Positions 20,285 through 30,457 of a stretch of 64,000 nucleotides of DNA are shown here, piece after piece (the first letter of the stretch is position 1; the number at the start of each line of letters is the position of its first letter). A program made the translations under genes and the position numbers. Source of the stretch: Auriscalpium vulgare (taxonomy: Eukaryota; Basidiomycota; Agaricomycetes; Russulales; Auriscalpiaceae); the NCBI GenBank assembly GCA_019915015.1, contig JAHBBC010000019.1, positions 434,001 to 498,000 on the forward strand, written 5' to 3'. The notes under the pieces were generated by a model that was not told the origin of the DNA, made no database searches, and was given only the letters and a program-made list of their open reading frames with translations.

Positions 20285-22833
20285 ATGAACTCAAATCAAA
20301 CGTACACGCAGGCAACATACCGGCCTGCAACATATGCTCAAGTCGACCCTAGTCGGAATTACCCTTCCCCCGCGTCCACAAATCCCTCGCCCACACGACC
20401 GCAGCCAAACCGACCACCCGTGTCCATAGCAGAGCTCGCCGACCGTGCAAAGGCAGCCATCGCCGAGTCCTCACCAAAAGGCCTGAAGCACTGGCTGCGC
20501 ACAGCAGAGAATGCTCGTCGTGAGGGCAAGCGCTACGCCGAGGACGGTGAGCTCGAGAATGCGTTCGTTGAGTATGCGAAGGCGGCGACCATCGTGCTCG
20601 AGAAGCTGCCGAACCATAAGGACTACAGAGTCCTGCTGACCAGTGCGCAACGTCATAACATGAGTCTGGTGAGTGTTTGTGGTCCTGGAATGGTCATTCG
20701 ACGACTCTATTACTTCAACTCGTGGGCATGCAGCCCTGGCTGCTGCTTCATGACGTCCTTGCTGTGGCCCGTATCCGGAAAGTCGCATTGCCCCCACGCC
20801 AGCATTTTCTGAATGTCCTAGTGGCTCTGTAATAGTGACTGTCACCTCGGAGTTCTAGAGACGTGTCGTCATGCTGACTTGTTTGGTATGTAGCATGGAC
20901 AAGAGATTCTGGACAGTCTCGCGTCCGTCAAAGCCGAGGTCCTCGCCAACTACGAAGACTGGCAAGCCCGCCAGCCGTCATCATCTGCCGCCTCGCCGAA
21001 CCCTGCCTCGCAGGTTTCCACACCGGCTTCTGTCGCAGCGCGCAGGATGGCACAGTCGGGATCTAGTACCCCTGCTTCTTCGGCGTCGCCCTCGAGCTCG
21101 CAGAACCGGGCGTCGTTCGCACAGCACAGTCGGACCCCATCCCCATATCACCAGAACTCTCAAGGGGACGATGCCCGGCGTGTCAGGGACGAGGCGATGC
21201 GGAGGGACGAAGATCGCCGGCGCGATGCCGAGCGCGGCCGGTACGCATCGCCTCTCGAGGAGTCACGCCAGGACTGGACACGCGCGGAGAAGGCGCGGGT
21301 GGAACGTGAGCGAGGGAGCCAAGACGATCCCTCCCGACGGCAGCAGGACGAGGGGCGCAGACGCGTCGATGACCGGCGGAGGAGAGAGCAGGAGGGCATC
21401 CTGCGGCGGCAGGCAGAGGCAGATGCTGCTGCGGACGCTGCGCGCCAACCGTCTACCTACGCCATGCCTGCGCTCGCAATGCCCACTGCGAATGTTGCGA
21501 CCGCACCGATGTCGCGCGCGGGCCTGAACGCCGGCGTCATCCCCATGCCTCTGGAGAGCCCAACAAGGTGCGTAGGCGCGCGTGCTATAGAGCTATATCT
21601 TACGCGTGATCGATTAGACCGGGGACAGAATCGGCACCCAAGCCGTCACGAACGTAGGCATGTTGTAAACGCGTGTTGTTCGTGCGCTGACTATCGACTC
21701 CTGTATTAGGCCCTTGCTCCCACCTATCACAACTACATCCCCGCCACCAACGTCCATGGGCTCAATTCAGTACCCGTCGCTGATGTCGCAGCACCAGATC
21801 TTGCAGGGATACCATCCATCGTTAGGGTCCATGTTCCATCAGCCAGGCCGGGGCACGTACTCGCAGAGCGAAGGCCTGCTCTTCAACAGTACACCCTCCA
21901 ACGTGCTCTACCCATCCAACGTGCTTCCCAAGCCGTCCGCACCCGCCTCCGGTCGAGGAGGTCCATCATGGCAATCCAGCGGCCTGCAACAGCAGCCCAA
22001 TGCGTACCGGCAGCCATCTCCGCAGCCGCCGCCCCTCCCGCCGAAGGAGCTGGTAGCGCCGGTCGATCCGGCAAAGGACATTTACTCGCGCGAATTGAAG
22101 CACGTCAACTTCCCGCGCGAGTGTCTGCATCGCTTCCTCTCGATTGCCGCTATCAACACGTCGCGGAACCGCGAGACGTGCGGGCTGCTCCTCGGGAAGG
22201 ACATGGGAAGGAAGTTCGTGGTGACGACGTTGTTGATCCCGAAGCAACACTCGACGAGCGACACATGCACGATGGACGAGGAGGAACTGGTACTGCAGTT
22301 CACGGAGGAAAGGTCATTGATTACGCTTGGCTGGGTGAGTGCTAGGCTGTTCGGTGTGATACGTTGCTGAGCGTAATGCTACTAGATTCATACGCACCCT
22401 ACACAATCTTGTGAGTGCCCTCTGCGAGACACATTTGCCGCACATCTGACCTCGTTATAGGCTTCATGTCGTCGGTCGACCTCCATACGCACAGCGGCTT
22501 TCAGTGCATGCTACCGGAGTCGTTTGCTGTGGTCTGCGCACCCAAATCTACACCAAAGTAGGTCTCCCGGCGTCCTCCCTGATACGTCATTCTCATACTC
22601 TATTCATCATGCAGCTTCGGCATATTCCGGTTGACCGACCCGCCAGGCCTGCAAACGATCCTGACATGCGAGGCAAAGGAGGCTTTCCACCCGCATCCAA
22701 ACGTGCCCATATATACCGTGAGTGCATTCCTCGGATTCCCGGCGCATGGCGTTGACGGGTCTACTTGTAGGATGCAGACAAGGGGCACGTTCAGATCAAG
22801 GACATCTCATTGGAGATTGTCGACCTGCGTTGA
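20285..22833 (+). CDS. AMSH/Sst2-like JAMM deubiquitinase
   Basis: Seven exons (20285-20668, 20894-21567, 21710-22334, 22386-22410, 22461-22557, 22615-22717, 22771-22833) give about 656 aa. Residues 40-125 form a USP8/MIT-like helical domain ([57 protein letters not shown]). A long charged and disordered linker follows ([27 protein letters not shown]). The C-terminal MPN+ domain starts at [32 protein letters not shown]. It carries the zinc-binding JAMM motif [19 protein letters not shown], which spans two introns. It ends [15 protein letters not shown]-family enzymes cleave K63-linked ubiquitin chains at endosomes with ESCRT-0/III. All metal ligands (upstream Glu, two His, Asp) appear present, so it should be active. 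Confidence 0.9.
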
Positions 22834-23072
22834 ATGAAAGATACCTGGCATGCATACTATATACTCACGCATTTTTAACATTGCATATAAGTGCGCTTTT
22901 GGAAGTCACGGACGCTTGGGTAATTCAGCTCTTTATTACATGGTTCTATGGGCGGCTTCGTGAGTCTTGTTGGGCCAACTGTCGGTCCTGCGGGGATCTA
23001 TGCATCCACTCCTCACTCATCGCCATGAGTCCTTGCCGTGACCGGCTGCCGCACTATTTTTCAGATCAGTGG

Positions 23073-23082
23073 AGAAAATTCT
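23073..23082 (+). promoter_or_regulatory. Heat-shock element dyad (nGAAnnTTCn)
   Basis: AGAAAATTCT is a perfect inverted GAA/TTC dyad about 280 bp upstream of the Hsp20 start, fitting an HSF1 binding site. Confidence 0.5.
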
Positions 23083-23148
23083 CGGAGGTACTGGCCATGG
23101 ATGCGCGACCCCGCCGCTTCCCTATTTGGAAGGGGCCACCCAAGCGCT

Positions 23149-23158
23149 AGAACATTCT
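23149..23158 (+). promoter_or_regulatory. Heat-shock element dyad (nGAAnnTTCn)
   Basis: AGAACATTCT is a second perfect dyad about 200 bp upstream of the Hsp20 ATG. Two sites 76 bp apart suggest cooperative heat induction. Confidence 0.55.
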
Positions 23159-23262
23159 ACGACCACCCCGGCATTGCTCAGGTGCGTTCAACTGACTACA
23201 ACCTTGACTCTAGAAAATCGTCGAACACTCCTCACGCTATGAGAATGACCGGTCCTCAAACC

Positions 23263-23268
23263 TATAAA
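23263..23268 (+). promoter_or_regulatory. TATA box of the Hsp20 gene
   Basis: TATAAA lies 95 bp upstream of the ATG, downstream of both heat-shock elements. Confidence 0.55.
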
Positions 23269-23357
23269 GCTCGCGATGTCTCTGTGCGACCTCTTACCAG
23301 CAGAACAACACGAACACACCTCGAACACACCACACCAATCATCCAATTCCACACGAC

Positions 23358-23943
23358 ATGTCTCTCACCAGCTTCTTCTACGAGCCCTTTTACTCCCTTT
23401 CCGATTTCGACCGACTGTTCGACGACGCGTTGACCGCGCGCACCGATGGGCGGGGTCAGCGCCACGTCCAGAACGGATCGACGGGCTCCATCGGCCTCCG
23501 ACCAAGGCAAGCATCTCGCCTATTCTCTTGCGTCCGCTGCTCTGAGCTGACACTATATGAACGTGCGCAGGCTTGATGTCCACGCTAACAAGGACACGAA
23601 CACCGTTACCGCGTCGTTCGAGCTGCCCGGCCTCAAGAAAGAGGACGTCCAGATCGACGTGCACAATGATGTGCTGACGGTGTCCGGCGAGAGCAATGTC
23701 GACACGGAGCGCAACGAGGACGGGTACGCGGTGCGCGAGCGCCGCTACGGCAGGTTCTCGCGCTCGGTGCAGCTGCCCCAGGGTATCAAGGTGAGCTGCG
23801 ATTCCCGCTGCCAAATCCTTGCCATGTGCTGATTGGGTTCCTAGGACGAGGAAATCAAGGCCACGATGGAAAATGGTGTCCTCACGGTCACGTATCCGCA
23901 GTCTGCGCCTGAGCTGGCGCCCAAGAAGATCACGATTGCTTGA
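23358..23943 (+). CDS. Small heat-shock protein Hsp20 (alpha-crystallin family)
   Basis: Three exons (23358-23506, 23571-23790, 23845-23943) give 155 aa. A short N-terminal arm (SLTSFFYEPFYSLSDFDRLFDDAL) precedes the alpha-crystallin domain. That domain runs from about residue 52 through FELPGLKKEDVQIDVHNDVLTVSGE and ENGVLTVTYP to the end. The C-terminus (PKKITIA) supplies the I-x-I motif that docks into neighbouring subunits in oligomers. It is an ATP-independent holdase for unfolding proteins. Intron 1 (23507-23570) has a GC donor (AAG|GCAAGC). Intron 2 falls after GIK. A related multi-module gene at 28999-30457 keeps both intron positions. Confidence 0.95.
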
Positions 23944-26293
23944 AGTGCTCAGCGCACTGCGCACAGTGGGCCCGGACAGCATTATTTTGTATCATTAGCC
24001 ATGCCTACTGTATCTTTATCCTGAAATCCAGCCTTTTTGAGTAACCCTCCAACAGTAAGCTCTGTGCTGCCAGTGTGTACTGATCGGCACCACAGAAAGT
24101 AAGTAAGTACCCCGAGTCGGGCTTAGATCCGAGAGAGAAGTTGAACAAACCCTCCTTCTGCGGCAACTTAGTCTGAGAAATCTGAGAAAGAGATGCATGT
24201 GCTGCTCTTCCTCAAGCACTGATCATGAGCAGCAGGCTTAGCTTAGTAAGCCTGGTCGACCCTTGGTCGGGGCCGCCGTTGCTCCGCTCCGTGGCCGTGG
24301 TCGGAGCAGGCCCGGCCGCTGCCGGCTGCGCGCGTCCAGCGGAATCATCGACTGTCATCTGTTGAACTTGAAGCCAGCCTTTAGAAGTCTAGGATCTTGT
24401 GAGTGGCGGGCTACCCTCATGTCCTGCTCACATACAACTCAGCACCGCAATCAACAAACAGTACTCTCGAAGTCCTCAATGGACAGAAGGGACGGACATG
24501 TATATAGTCTGCATCAGGAAAAATATGCTTGTCTACGTGTTGCTGTGTAGGTGACGTAGCAGCCGTCGCACGGTAGACAAGTCCCTGTCTATTGGGACTC
24601 AGTAGCAACGCGCGCGATCTCCGTAGCACCTCATAGCGCCCGGCAGGTGTCCTGTAGCTTCCTGTAGCATGAGTGACATCTGCATAGATGATCTCCATAG
24701 TACTACGGAGTCCGTCGTAGACATATACTACCCATGTACCAAATATGCTGCTGGCACTGGCCCGCCCACGCGCCCGCGGCTGATGGTGCATTCTCATGAC
24801 AGACAAAACATATGGCATTGGCTCATACAGGTACGGTAGATACAAAGTGTGAAACCCTTTCTAACCTTCCAACCATCATCGCAATTGTCGTGCCCGGCTT
24901 CGTCACAATCGCCGCCGCTGCGTGCCATGCCCCATCGTCGAATGCGGTGGGCGAAGGGGAGAGTCCCGTATGCGGCGTGCGTTGATGATGTGAGAGAGTT
25001 GTGCGTACGCTCGGATGATGAAGGCGGCACTGGGCAACTGCAAGGACGGTGATACCGGCTTTCATAGAGGGCACACACATGCAAGCGCCATCTCGCCAAT
25101 GCGATGTCCTAAATTGAGGGGACCGAGTGCCACGGCGTGGAGCGCACGGGCGGCGCAAGCACGCGGTGCTAGGGTGCGCGCGCGAAGCCCTGCATCACAC
25201 CATTAAGACAGGATGGGGGCGGGCTGCAGGAGCATCGTACCTTTGCCTATGGGCGCGCCTTCGGGCGTGCGGCTTAGACGGTACATCTCAATCCACATGC
25301 CCCCGAGGTTCGGGAGCCCGGGTAGCCCGAGAGCTGCACGGTGCATCAGCATGCGCTCGACGCACGCGGCAGTGAGCAGCGGCACGCACGAGGGTGAGGA
25401 AGCCCGCGTCGAAGTGGTAACATGACGTCCTTGAAGCGTGTGGGGTACTTGACGATCTTGGCGAGGTGCTGCATGCAGTCGGGAACGTCGTAGGAACAGG
25501 CAGCGGCGGGCGGGGCGCCGAGCGCCGCTGCAATAAAGGCTACCTTGACGTGACGCGTCGCCCGAGGTGGCGGTGGGCGACGTTGCACGTCGTTCGGCGT
25601 TGTTGGCAGTGTTTGCGGCGTGGTGTGTTGGAGTGTGCTGGTCGGAGGCGGTGGGTGCTGTTCGAGGCATGGACCGCCCGCTCAAACGAGCTCTCAAAGT
25701 CGGGCGACATTAGTGCAACAGAAACAAGCAGGTATATATGAGGACTTACTTATTCATGGGCATGCATCGGACGATACGCGCTGCGGTGAACGCACGAGCC
25801 ATCAGCGATTGCTGTCCGTTCTCTCGAGGTTGTAATGTGCCTACCCATCCATCTTGACCATCAATCGCGTGCGCGGGTCGATTGCCCACATTTTCGATGC
25901 TTCAGTTGGGAGGCGAACAGTATGTGTTGCGCGAGGGGGCGGCGGAAGACGAGGGCGAGAAGACAGGCAGTGACGTGGCGACGGGACGACGCGGGCAACC
26001 AAGAAAAAAGCTCAACATTTGTTGTTGTTTGTACCTTGTTTAGGGCCGGTGTCAATCAGCCTTGGCGCGTTGAGAACTCGACCGACACAATGCACAATGA
26101 GTGGAAGTATACTTTTGGGATCGTCTCTTCACTTAATAACAATTTCCCCTATAAATGCAGGCCATGCCTGGATGTGCAAGCTAAAAATAAAGTATCTCAT
26201 ATTTTGCGACATGCTCTGGAACCGAACCACGAGCTCTGGGGAACTATATTGCATGTCAGCAGGTCTCCGCCGAATTACATAGAGCTGAGGTCG
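23944..26293. other. Gene-poor stretch with unidentified coding remnants on minus
   Basis: About 2.3 kb without an intact gene. On the minus strand between roughly 26055 and 25203, protein-like pieces appear in different frames (ACSYDVPDCMQHLAKIVKYP near 25470; CVERMLMHRAALGLPGLPNL near 25330; ACLLALVFRRPLAQHILFAS near 25940). They cannot be joined by convincing introns. They look like the wreck of one host-type gene that is not recognised. Confidence 0.35.
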
Positions 26294-26395
26294 AGCTACA
26301 GCGTGCTACCGAGCCTACATAAGTTGCACTGCCTACAACATAGACTCCTGAGCGCTCGATAGGAGTCTATGTGTGCGCTGTAGGCTCATGTAGCT
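26294..26395. repeat. Hairpin-forming inverted repeat (MITE-like)
   Basis: CATAGACTCCT (26339-26349) is repeated inverted as AGGAGTCTATG (26361-26371) around an 11-nt loop. Outside these, AGCTAC...GAGCCTAC on the left pairs imperfectly with GTAGGCTCATGTAGCT on the right, making a stem of about 100 bp with bulges. No coding capacity. It could be a small MITE. Confidence 0.4.
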
Positions 26396-26469
26396 TGCTG
26401 GGCAGCTATGTGAATATATATTTTTCCTGATGTGGTCCCGCGATCGACATCTCATTCTCGTGGGATGCC

Positions 26470-26902
26470 ATGGCCTCCGACATACTCTCCAAAGCTCTGA
26501 GCAAAATTCATGCGGATAATACAATATCTCTCTCCTTCAACCACTGCAACGACTCGACATTTGTGTGGACGCACACCTTCTCCTGTTTATCCTACATCTG
26601 CCTACCCATAGAAGCGCGCAACTTCATCGCTGCGCTCAATGAGGACATCTCACATGTTGCTGGCGGCGCGGGGCCGCGTTCATTTCTGTTTACCAATCTG
26701 CGTCACATCAGGGTCCTGAAGATCGACTTCCGAGTTGTGTTCCGCCGAGCTGGGGACGACTACGTCGTTCCACATGTTCCTGGAAGCTCTCGTCGACCGC
26801 TTGAGCTCGAACAACAATCTTGATGTCGTCCACCTCTGGGATTGCCTTATAGACGCCGAATGGATGAAAGGTTTGCAGGAGGTTGTACCGGAGGTGAACT
26901 AG
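26470..26902 (+). pseudogene. F-box/LRR-type protein, C-terminal fragment, frameshifted
   Basis: The frame from 26470 reads like the leucine-rich C-terminal part of basidiomycete F-box-like proteins: ISLSFNHCNDSTFVWTHTF, then SFLFTNLRHIRVLKIDFR. One base is out of phase near 26755. The neighbouring frame then continues SFHMFLEALVDRLSSNNNLDVVHLWDCLIDAEWMKGLQEVVPEVN to TAG at 26902. The N-terminal F-box is missing. These families are large and rapidly evolving, and broken copies are common. The family call is by pattern only. Confidence 0.45.
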
Positions 26903-27205
26903 GCCGGACGATGAGGACGACGAGAACAAGGAATATGGTGAGAATTACGAAGACGACCAAGAAGATGCATAATGACGACGGCCACGACAACTAATATGGG
27001 CTTGGCGTGGATGTTGATATCGTGTGATTTATCTGGTATGGTCTTTTTCTTTTATAAAAGGTGATGATCGCTATCACTTACATCACTACAACTCGTGGCA
27101 AGTAACGCCGGAACAAATATTCAGACTCCCTGATGTACAACGACAATGGGAGAAAGAACAAGAATGGACCGTCGCCGACGGATGTGCAACAATGATGGGC
27201 AGATC

Positions 27206-27339
27206 TGTTGGCGATGTGGGTCATCGCTCGTCGTAGGGTACATACTTACGTAATCCGCGTCGCTGTATGCGCGCGTCGTGCTCGTACTTTCTTCACTCTC
27301 TCCGGTCACCTCCCCTGCAATCATACTTTGATTCTCATA
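27206..27339 (+). repeat. 5' LTR of the Gag-only element
   Basis: 134 bp, identical to 28513-28646, and followed at once by the primer-binding site at 27340. Confidence 0.9.
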
Positions 27340-27354
27340 GGTTATGGGCCCTGC
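27340..27354 (+). promoter_or_regulatory. Primer-binding site shared with the copia element
   Basis: GGTTATGGGCCCTGC, identical to 14960-14974, complementary with one mismatch to the internal part of initiator Met-tRNA. Downstream, at about 27418-27535, CCAGCTAGAGC/ATCCAGCCAGTTG motifs repeat four times in the leader. Confidence 0.75.
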
Positions 27355-27610
27355 TCGTCGCTCTTAGCCCCCTAGTATCATTCTTCCTTTGCTCTTGACC
27401 CGATTCAGTCACCCCCGGCCAGCTAGAGCCTCATATCCAGCCAGTTGCCAGCTAGAGCATATCCAGCCAGTTGCCAGCTAGAGCGAGAATCCAGCCAGTC
27501 TCCCCAGTGCGCCAGCTAGAGCAAGAATCCAGCCTTCCCTTCCCTTCCCTTCCCGTCATTGAATCATCTCCGCCCTCGACAATCTTTCGCCACATCACCA
27601 CATCACTACG

Positions 27611-28441
27611 ATGACCTCCGGTATCGAGAAACTCAACGAGGAGAACTACTCGACGTGGGTCATTCAGATGGAGGCCTTGCTGGAGGAGAAGGAGTTGTGG
27701 GATGTGGTCAGCGGGGAGGAGATGATGCCGCATACGGGTCCAAATTCCAAAGGTGTGAAAACCTTTGCTCGTAAAGAACGCCTTGCCCGTGCCAAGATCA
27801 TCCTGCACCTCGAGCCTTCCCAACTCCCCCATGCCCAGTCCAAGGACGTTCGCGAGGTATGGACCAACCTCGAGCGCATCCATCGCTCACGTGGTTTCGG
27901 CACCCTCATGTCTCTCCGTCGCCGCCTCTTCGAGATGGCGAAGCGTGACAACCAGTCCATGCAGTCGTGGGTAGCCCAGGTTCGCACGGCTGCCTTCCAC
28001 CTCAAAGCTGCTGGCTACAAGCTCGAGGATATGGACGTCATCATGGCGCTCACCCAGCATCTCCCTCCCTCCTTTGCTCCCCTTATCGTCTCCCTCGAGT
28101 CCACCCCTGTCGACGAGCTCACTATCGACAATGTTGTCACCCGTCTCCTCAACGAGGAAACTCGTCAGCTCCTTGAGCAGACTCTGGACGTGGATCTCTG
28201 GGGTGGGCGCACCGACAAGTCCGAGAGCACCAACTTGTCTCGTGGCAAGCTGCGTTTTGCGCCGCCTTCGCATTCCGACATGCGCTGTTACAACTGTCGT
28301 GGTCGTGGTCACATGGCCTCCCAGTGTCCCTCCCCGAAGCAGCCCCGGGCAAGGTTCGAGGACGATGAAGAGGAACCGCGTAGGGAGAAGGTGCATATGG
28401 CGCGCGATGAAGAGGTTGATAAGTCCCAGCTCACTTTTTAA
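27611..28441 (+). CDS. Copia-type Gag protein, intact (276 aa)
   Basis: The ORF runs without a stop. The N-terminal half is the UBN2/DUF4219-type Gag fold (KLNEENYSTWVIQMEALLEEKELWDVV; VWTNLERIHRSRGFGTLMSLRRRLFEM; ALTQHLPPSFAPLIVSLE). A CCHC knuckle CYNCRGRGHMASQC lies near residues 226-239, followed by an acidic tail (EDDEEEP) ending QLTF. Gag packages element RNA into particles. With no Pol the element must borrow enzymes from a full copia element. The intact frame suggests that Gag itself is under selection or that the copy is very young. Confidence 0.92.
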   Translation: MTSGIEKLNEENYSTWVIQMEALLEEKELWDVVSGEEMMPHTGPNSKGVKTFARKERLARAKIILHLEPSQLPHAQSKDVREVWTNLERIHRSRGFGTLMSLRRRLFEMAKRDNQSMQSWVAQVRTAAFHLKAAGYKLEDMDVIMALTQHLPPSFAPLIVSLESTPVDELTIDNVVTRLLNEETRQLLEQTLDVDLWGGRTDKSESTNLSRGKLRFAPPSHSDMRCYNCRGRGHMASQCPSPKQPRARFEDDEEEPRREKVHMARDEEVDKSQLTF

Positions 28442-28512
28442 TTCCTCCATACTCCTCACATTCTTTTTAATACCCATTCGTTTAATATGGACTCGCTTGA
28501 CCCAAGAGGTTG

Positions 28513-28646
28513 TGTTGGCGATGTGGGTCATCGCTCGTCGTAGGGTACATACTTACGTAATCCGCGTCGCTGTATGCGCGCGTCGTGCTCGTACTTTCTT
28601 CACTCTCTCCGGTCACCTCCCCTGCAATCATACTTTGATTCTCATA
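28513..28646 (+). repeat. 3' LTR of the Gag-only element
   Basis: 134-bp identical copy of the 5' LTR. The target duplication AGATC follows at 28647. The preceding polypurine tract is weak (AAGAGG). Confidence 0.9.
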
Positions 28647-28766
28647 AGATCAAGGGTAATCGCAGTCGAATGTGGTACTACAACTTACAAGAGCAAGCCT
28701 TATAACTAGGACTTTCAGAACGACCTCGCGAGGTCTAGCTACGGCCCGGGGGATCCTTGTATACTG

Positions 28767-28776
28767 CGAAGCTTCT
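28767..28776 (+). promoter_or_regulatory. Heat-shock element upstream of the Hsp20-like array gene
   Basis: CGAAGCTTCT is a perfect GAA/TTC dyad about 230 bp before the ATG at 28999, mirroring the layout of the Hsp20 gene at 23358. Confidence 0.45.
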
Positions 28777-28897
28777 CAATATACAAGGCTTACAACCTTG
28801 AGGTATGGGGAGCTCGAATTGTTTCCCTAACGGTAACATTGGCTACGCCCGCTATTGTTGCCACTGGCCTTCTGTCTGATGGTCCGCGGCTCTCAAA

Positions 28898-28907
28898 TAT
28901 ATATAAA
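28898..28907 (+). promoter_or_regulatory. TATA box of the Hsp20-like array gene
   Basis: TATATATAAA lies about 100 bp upstream of the ATG, the same spacing as in the Hsp20 gene at 23358. Confidence 0.5.
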
Positions 28908-28998
28908 CCCAGTACTGATCCCTATGTCTGCCCCATATTTCCGAACAACCCCCCTCTGAGTGGCACCAATTTTCACACTAAGCGCTAGCCTACACACG

Positions 28999-30457
28999 AT
29001 GTCTCTTACTGTCCGCATCTTCAATAACAAGTCCACACCGGGCGGGTCCCGAGTTCAGAGGTGGGCACCTCGCGTTGCGATTCACGCTCGAAGCTGACAC
29101 ATCGGCGCGCAGGAATCTCATTTCCAACAGCAGGCACACCACGTCTCAGACTTTCAGCCTGCCGGCAGGCGTCAAGCAGGAGAACCTGAAAGCCAACGCC
29201 ACTGTGTGCGACAACATTCTGATGTTGTCCGACTCCGAGACTGGGTTCAAATACACGATACGGCTGCATCCGGGCGCCAAGGTCTGTGCGCGCAGTCAAG
29301 GCAGAGAGCGAGTAAGCTGACCTCAACTAGCAATTGGCCTACATGATGTCGGAGGGCGGCTTATTAACGGTCTCCTATGAGTGCGGCAAGGTCTGTGCAA
29401 GCAGTCACGGCAGAGGGAGCGAGTAAGCTGACCGGGGTGCCCTCAAATGTAGAGAGAGGAAGGGGACGTCGAGATGCAGGACGACCTCTTCACGGGCACG
29501 TATCCGAAGGCGGCGCCCAAGGAGTCAAACGCAATTGATGGCAATTCTGAAGAGGGGAACGGGCGCACGAGGGACAGCGCCAGCCTACCCACGATGACTC
29601 TTGCTATCCGCACCTCCGATGACGACTCCGCGGGCGGGCCCCGAGTTCAGAATGGGCGCCCCGCGTTCAATTCAACACCATTCACGCTCGGAGCTGACAC
29701 GTTGGCGCCCAGGAATGCAGTTTCCCGTTGGAGGACCACCACGGAGTCCACCAGCGCAATGAGTGCCAGTGGCTCTTCCCTGGTGACTATGGAATTCAAG
29801 GTCTGTGCACGCAGTCACGGCAGAGGGAGCAAGTGAGCTGACCGGGTGCCCTGAACTATAGAGAGACGAAGTTAGAGAGTTCGAGATGCAGAGCGGCTCG
29901 CGGCGCGTGGCGACGTACACCGAGGTCTGTGCACGCAGTCACAGCAGAGGGAGCGAGTAAGCTAACCGGGGTGCCCCAACTGTAGAGAAAGGAAGCGATA
30001 GAAGTCAACTTTGAAGCGGGGAGCGGGCGTGACACATCGGTGCGCATCATCTCAAATTATTCGAAGACCAACACCACGGCAGTGTCTTTAAATCGGCCGG
30101 CCGGCGTCACTGTAAGGGGCGCGAATATCAATGACTGCAACAACCGTCTGAAGTTGTCCGACTCCTACTCTGGGTCCGATGGCTCGTCACAGCTGCTTCC
30201 GGGCGCCAAGGTCTGTGCACATAGTCACGGCAGAGAGACTAAGCTGACCGGGATGTCCTCAACTGTAGATAGAGGAAGTGGACGTCGAGATGCAGGATGA
30301 CTCCTGCACGGTCACAAATGTGAAGGCGGCACGCAAGGAGGCGAAGGTGATTGATATCAACTCTGGAACGGGGAGAAGGCGCACGAGGGACACTCCAGTG
30401 CGCTCGCGGGGTTTCTTTAAGACCTCGTGGCATGTTTTGAAGCGGTTCTTCCCGTAA
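28999..30457 (+). CDS. Multi-module Hsp20-derived protein with five near-identical introns
   Basis: Seven exons (28999-29060, 29113-29281, 29331-29390, 29453-29800, 29862-29924, 29986-30210, 30269-30457) join without a stop to give 371 aa. The first module aligns with Hsp20: FSLPAGVKQENLK against FELPGLKKEDVQ, and IRLHPGAK then EGGLLTVSYE against VQLPQGIK then ENGVLTVTYP. Intron 1 (phase 2) and the intron after GAK match the Hsp20 gene positions. Later exons repeat diverged pieces: VEMQDD followed by TYPKAAPKES or TNVKAARKEAKV resembles the Hsp20 C-terminus, and PAGV..LKLSDS resembles the core. Introns 2-6 all start GTCTGTGC, are 49-62 nt, phase 0, and nearly identical. Chaperone activity is doubtful because the core strands are eroded. 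Confidence 0.72.

Larger units (their letters stand above)
27206..28646 (+). mobile_element. Non-autonomous LTR element encoding only Gag (TR-GAG-like)
   Basis: 1,441 bp. Two 134-bp LTRs (27206-27339 and 28513-28646) are identical by eye, TGTTGG...CTCATA. A 5-bp target duplication AGATC occurs at 27201-27205 and 28647-28651. The copia-type primer-binding site GGTTATGGGCCCTGC is flush with the 5' LTR. The only ORF is a copia-type Gag with a zinc knuckle; there is no protease, integrase, RT or RNase H. The LTR ends in TA rather than CA. Insertion looks recent. Confidence 0.9.

Noticed and set aside
29060..29112. Frameshift in the first module of the Hsp20-like array gene
   Set aside because: The apparent break disappears if 29061-29112 is an intron at the same phase and position as intron 1 of the Hsp20 gene at 23358.
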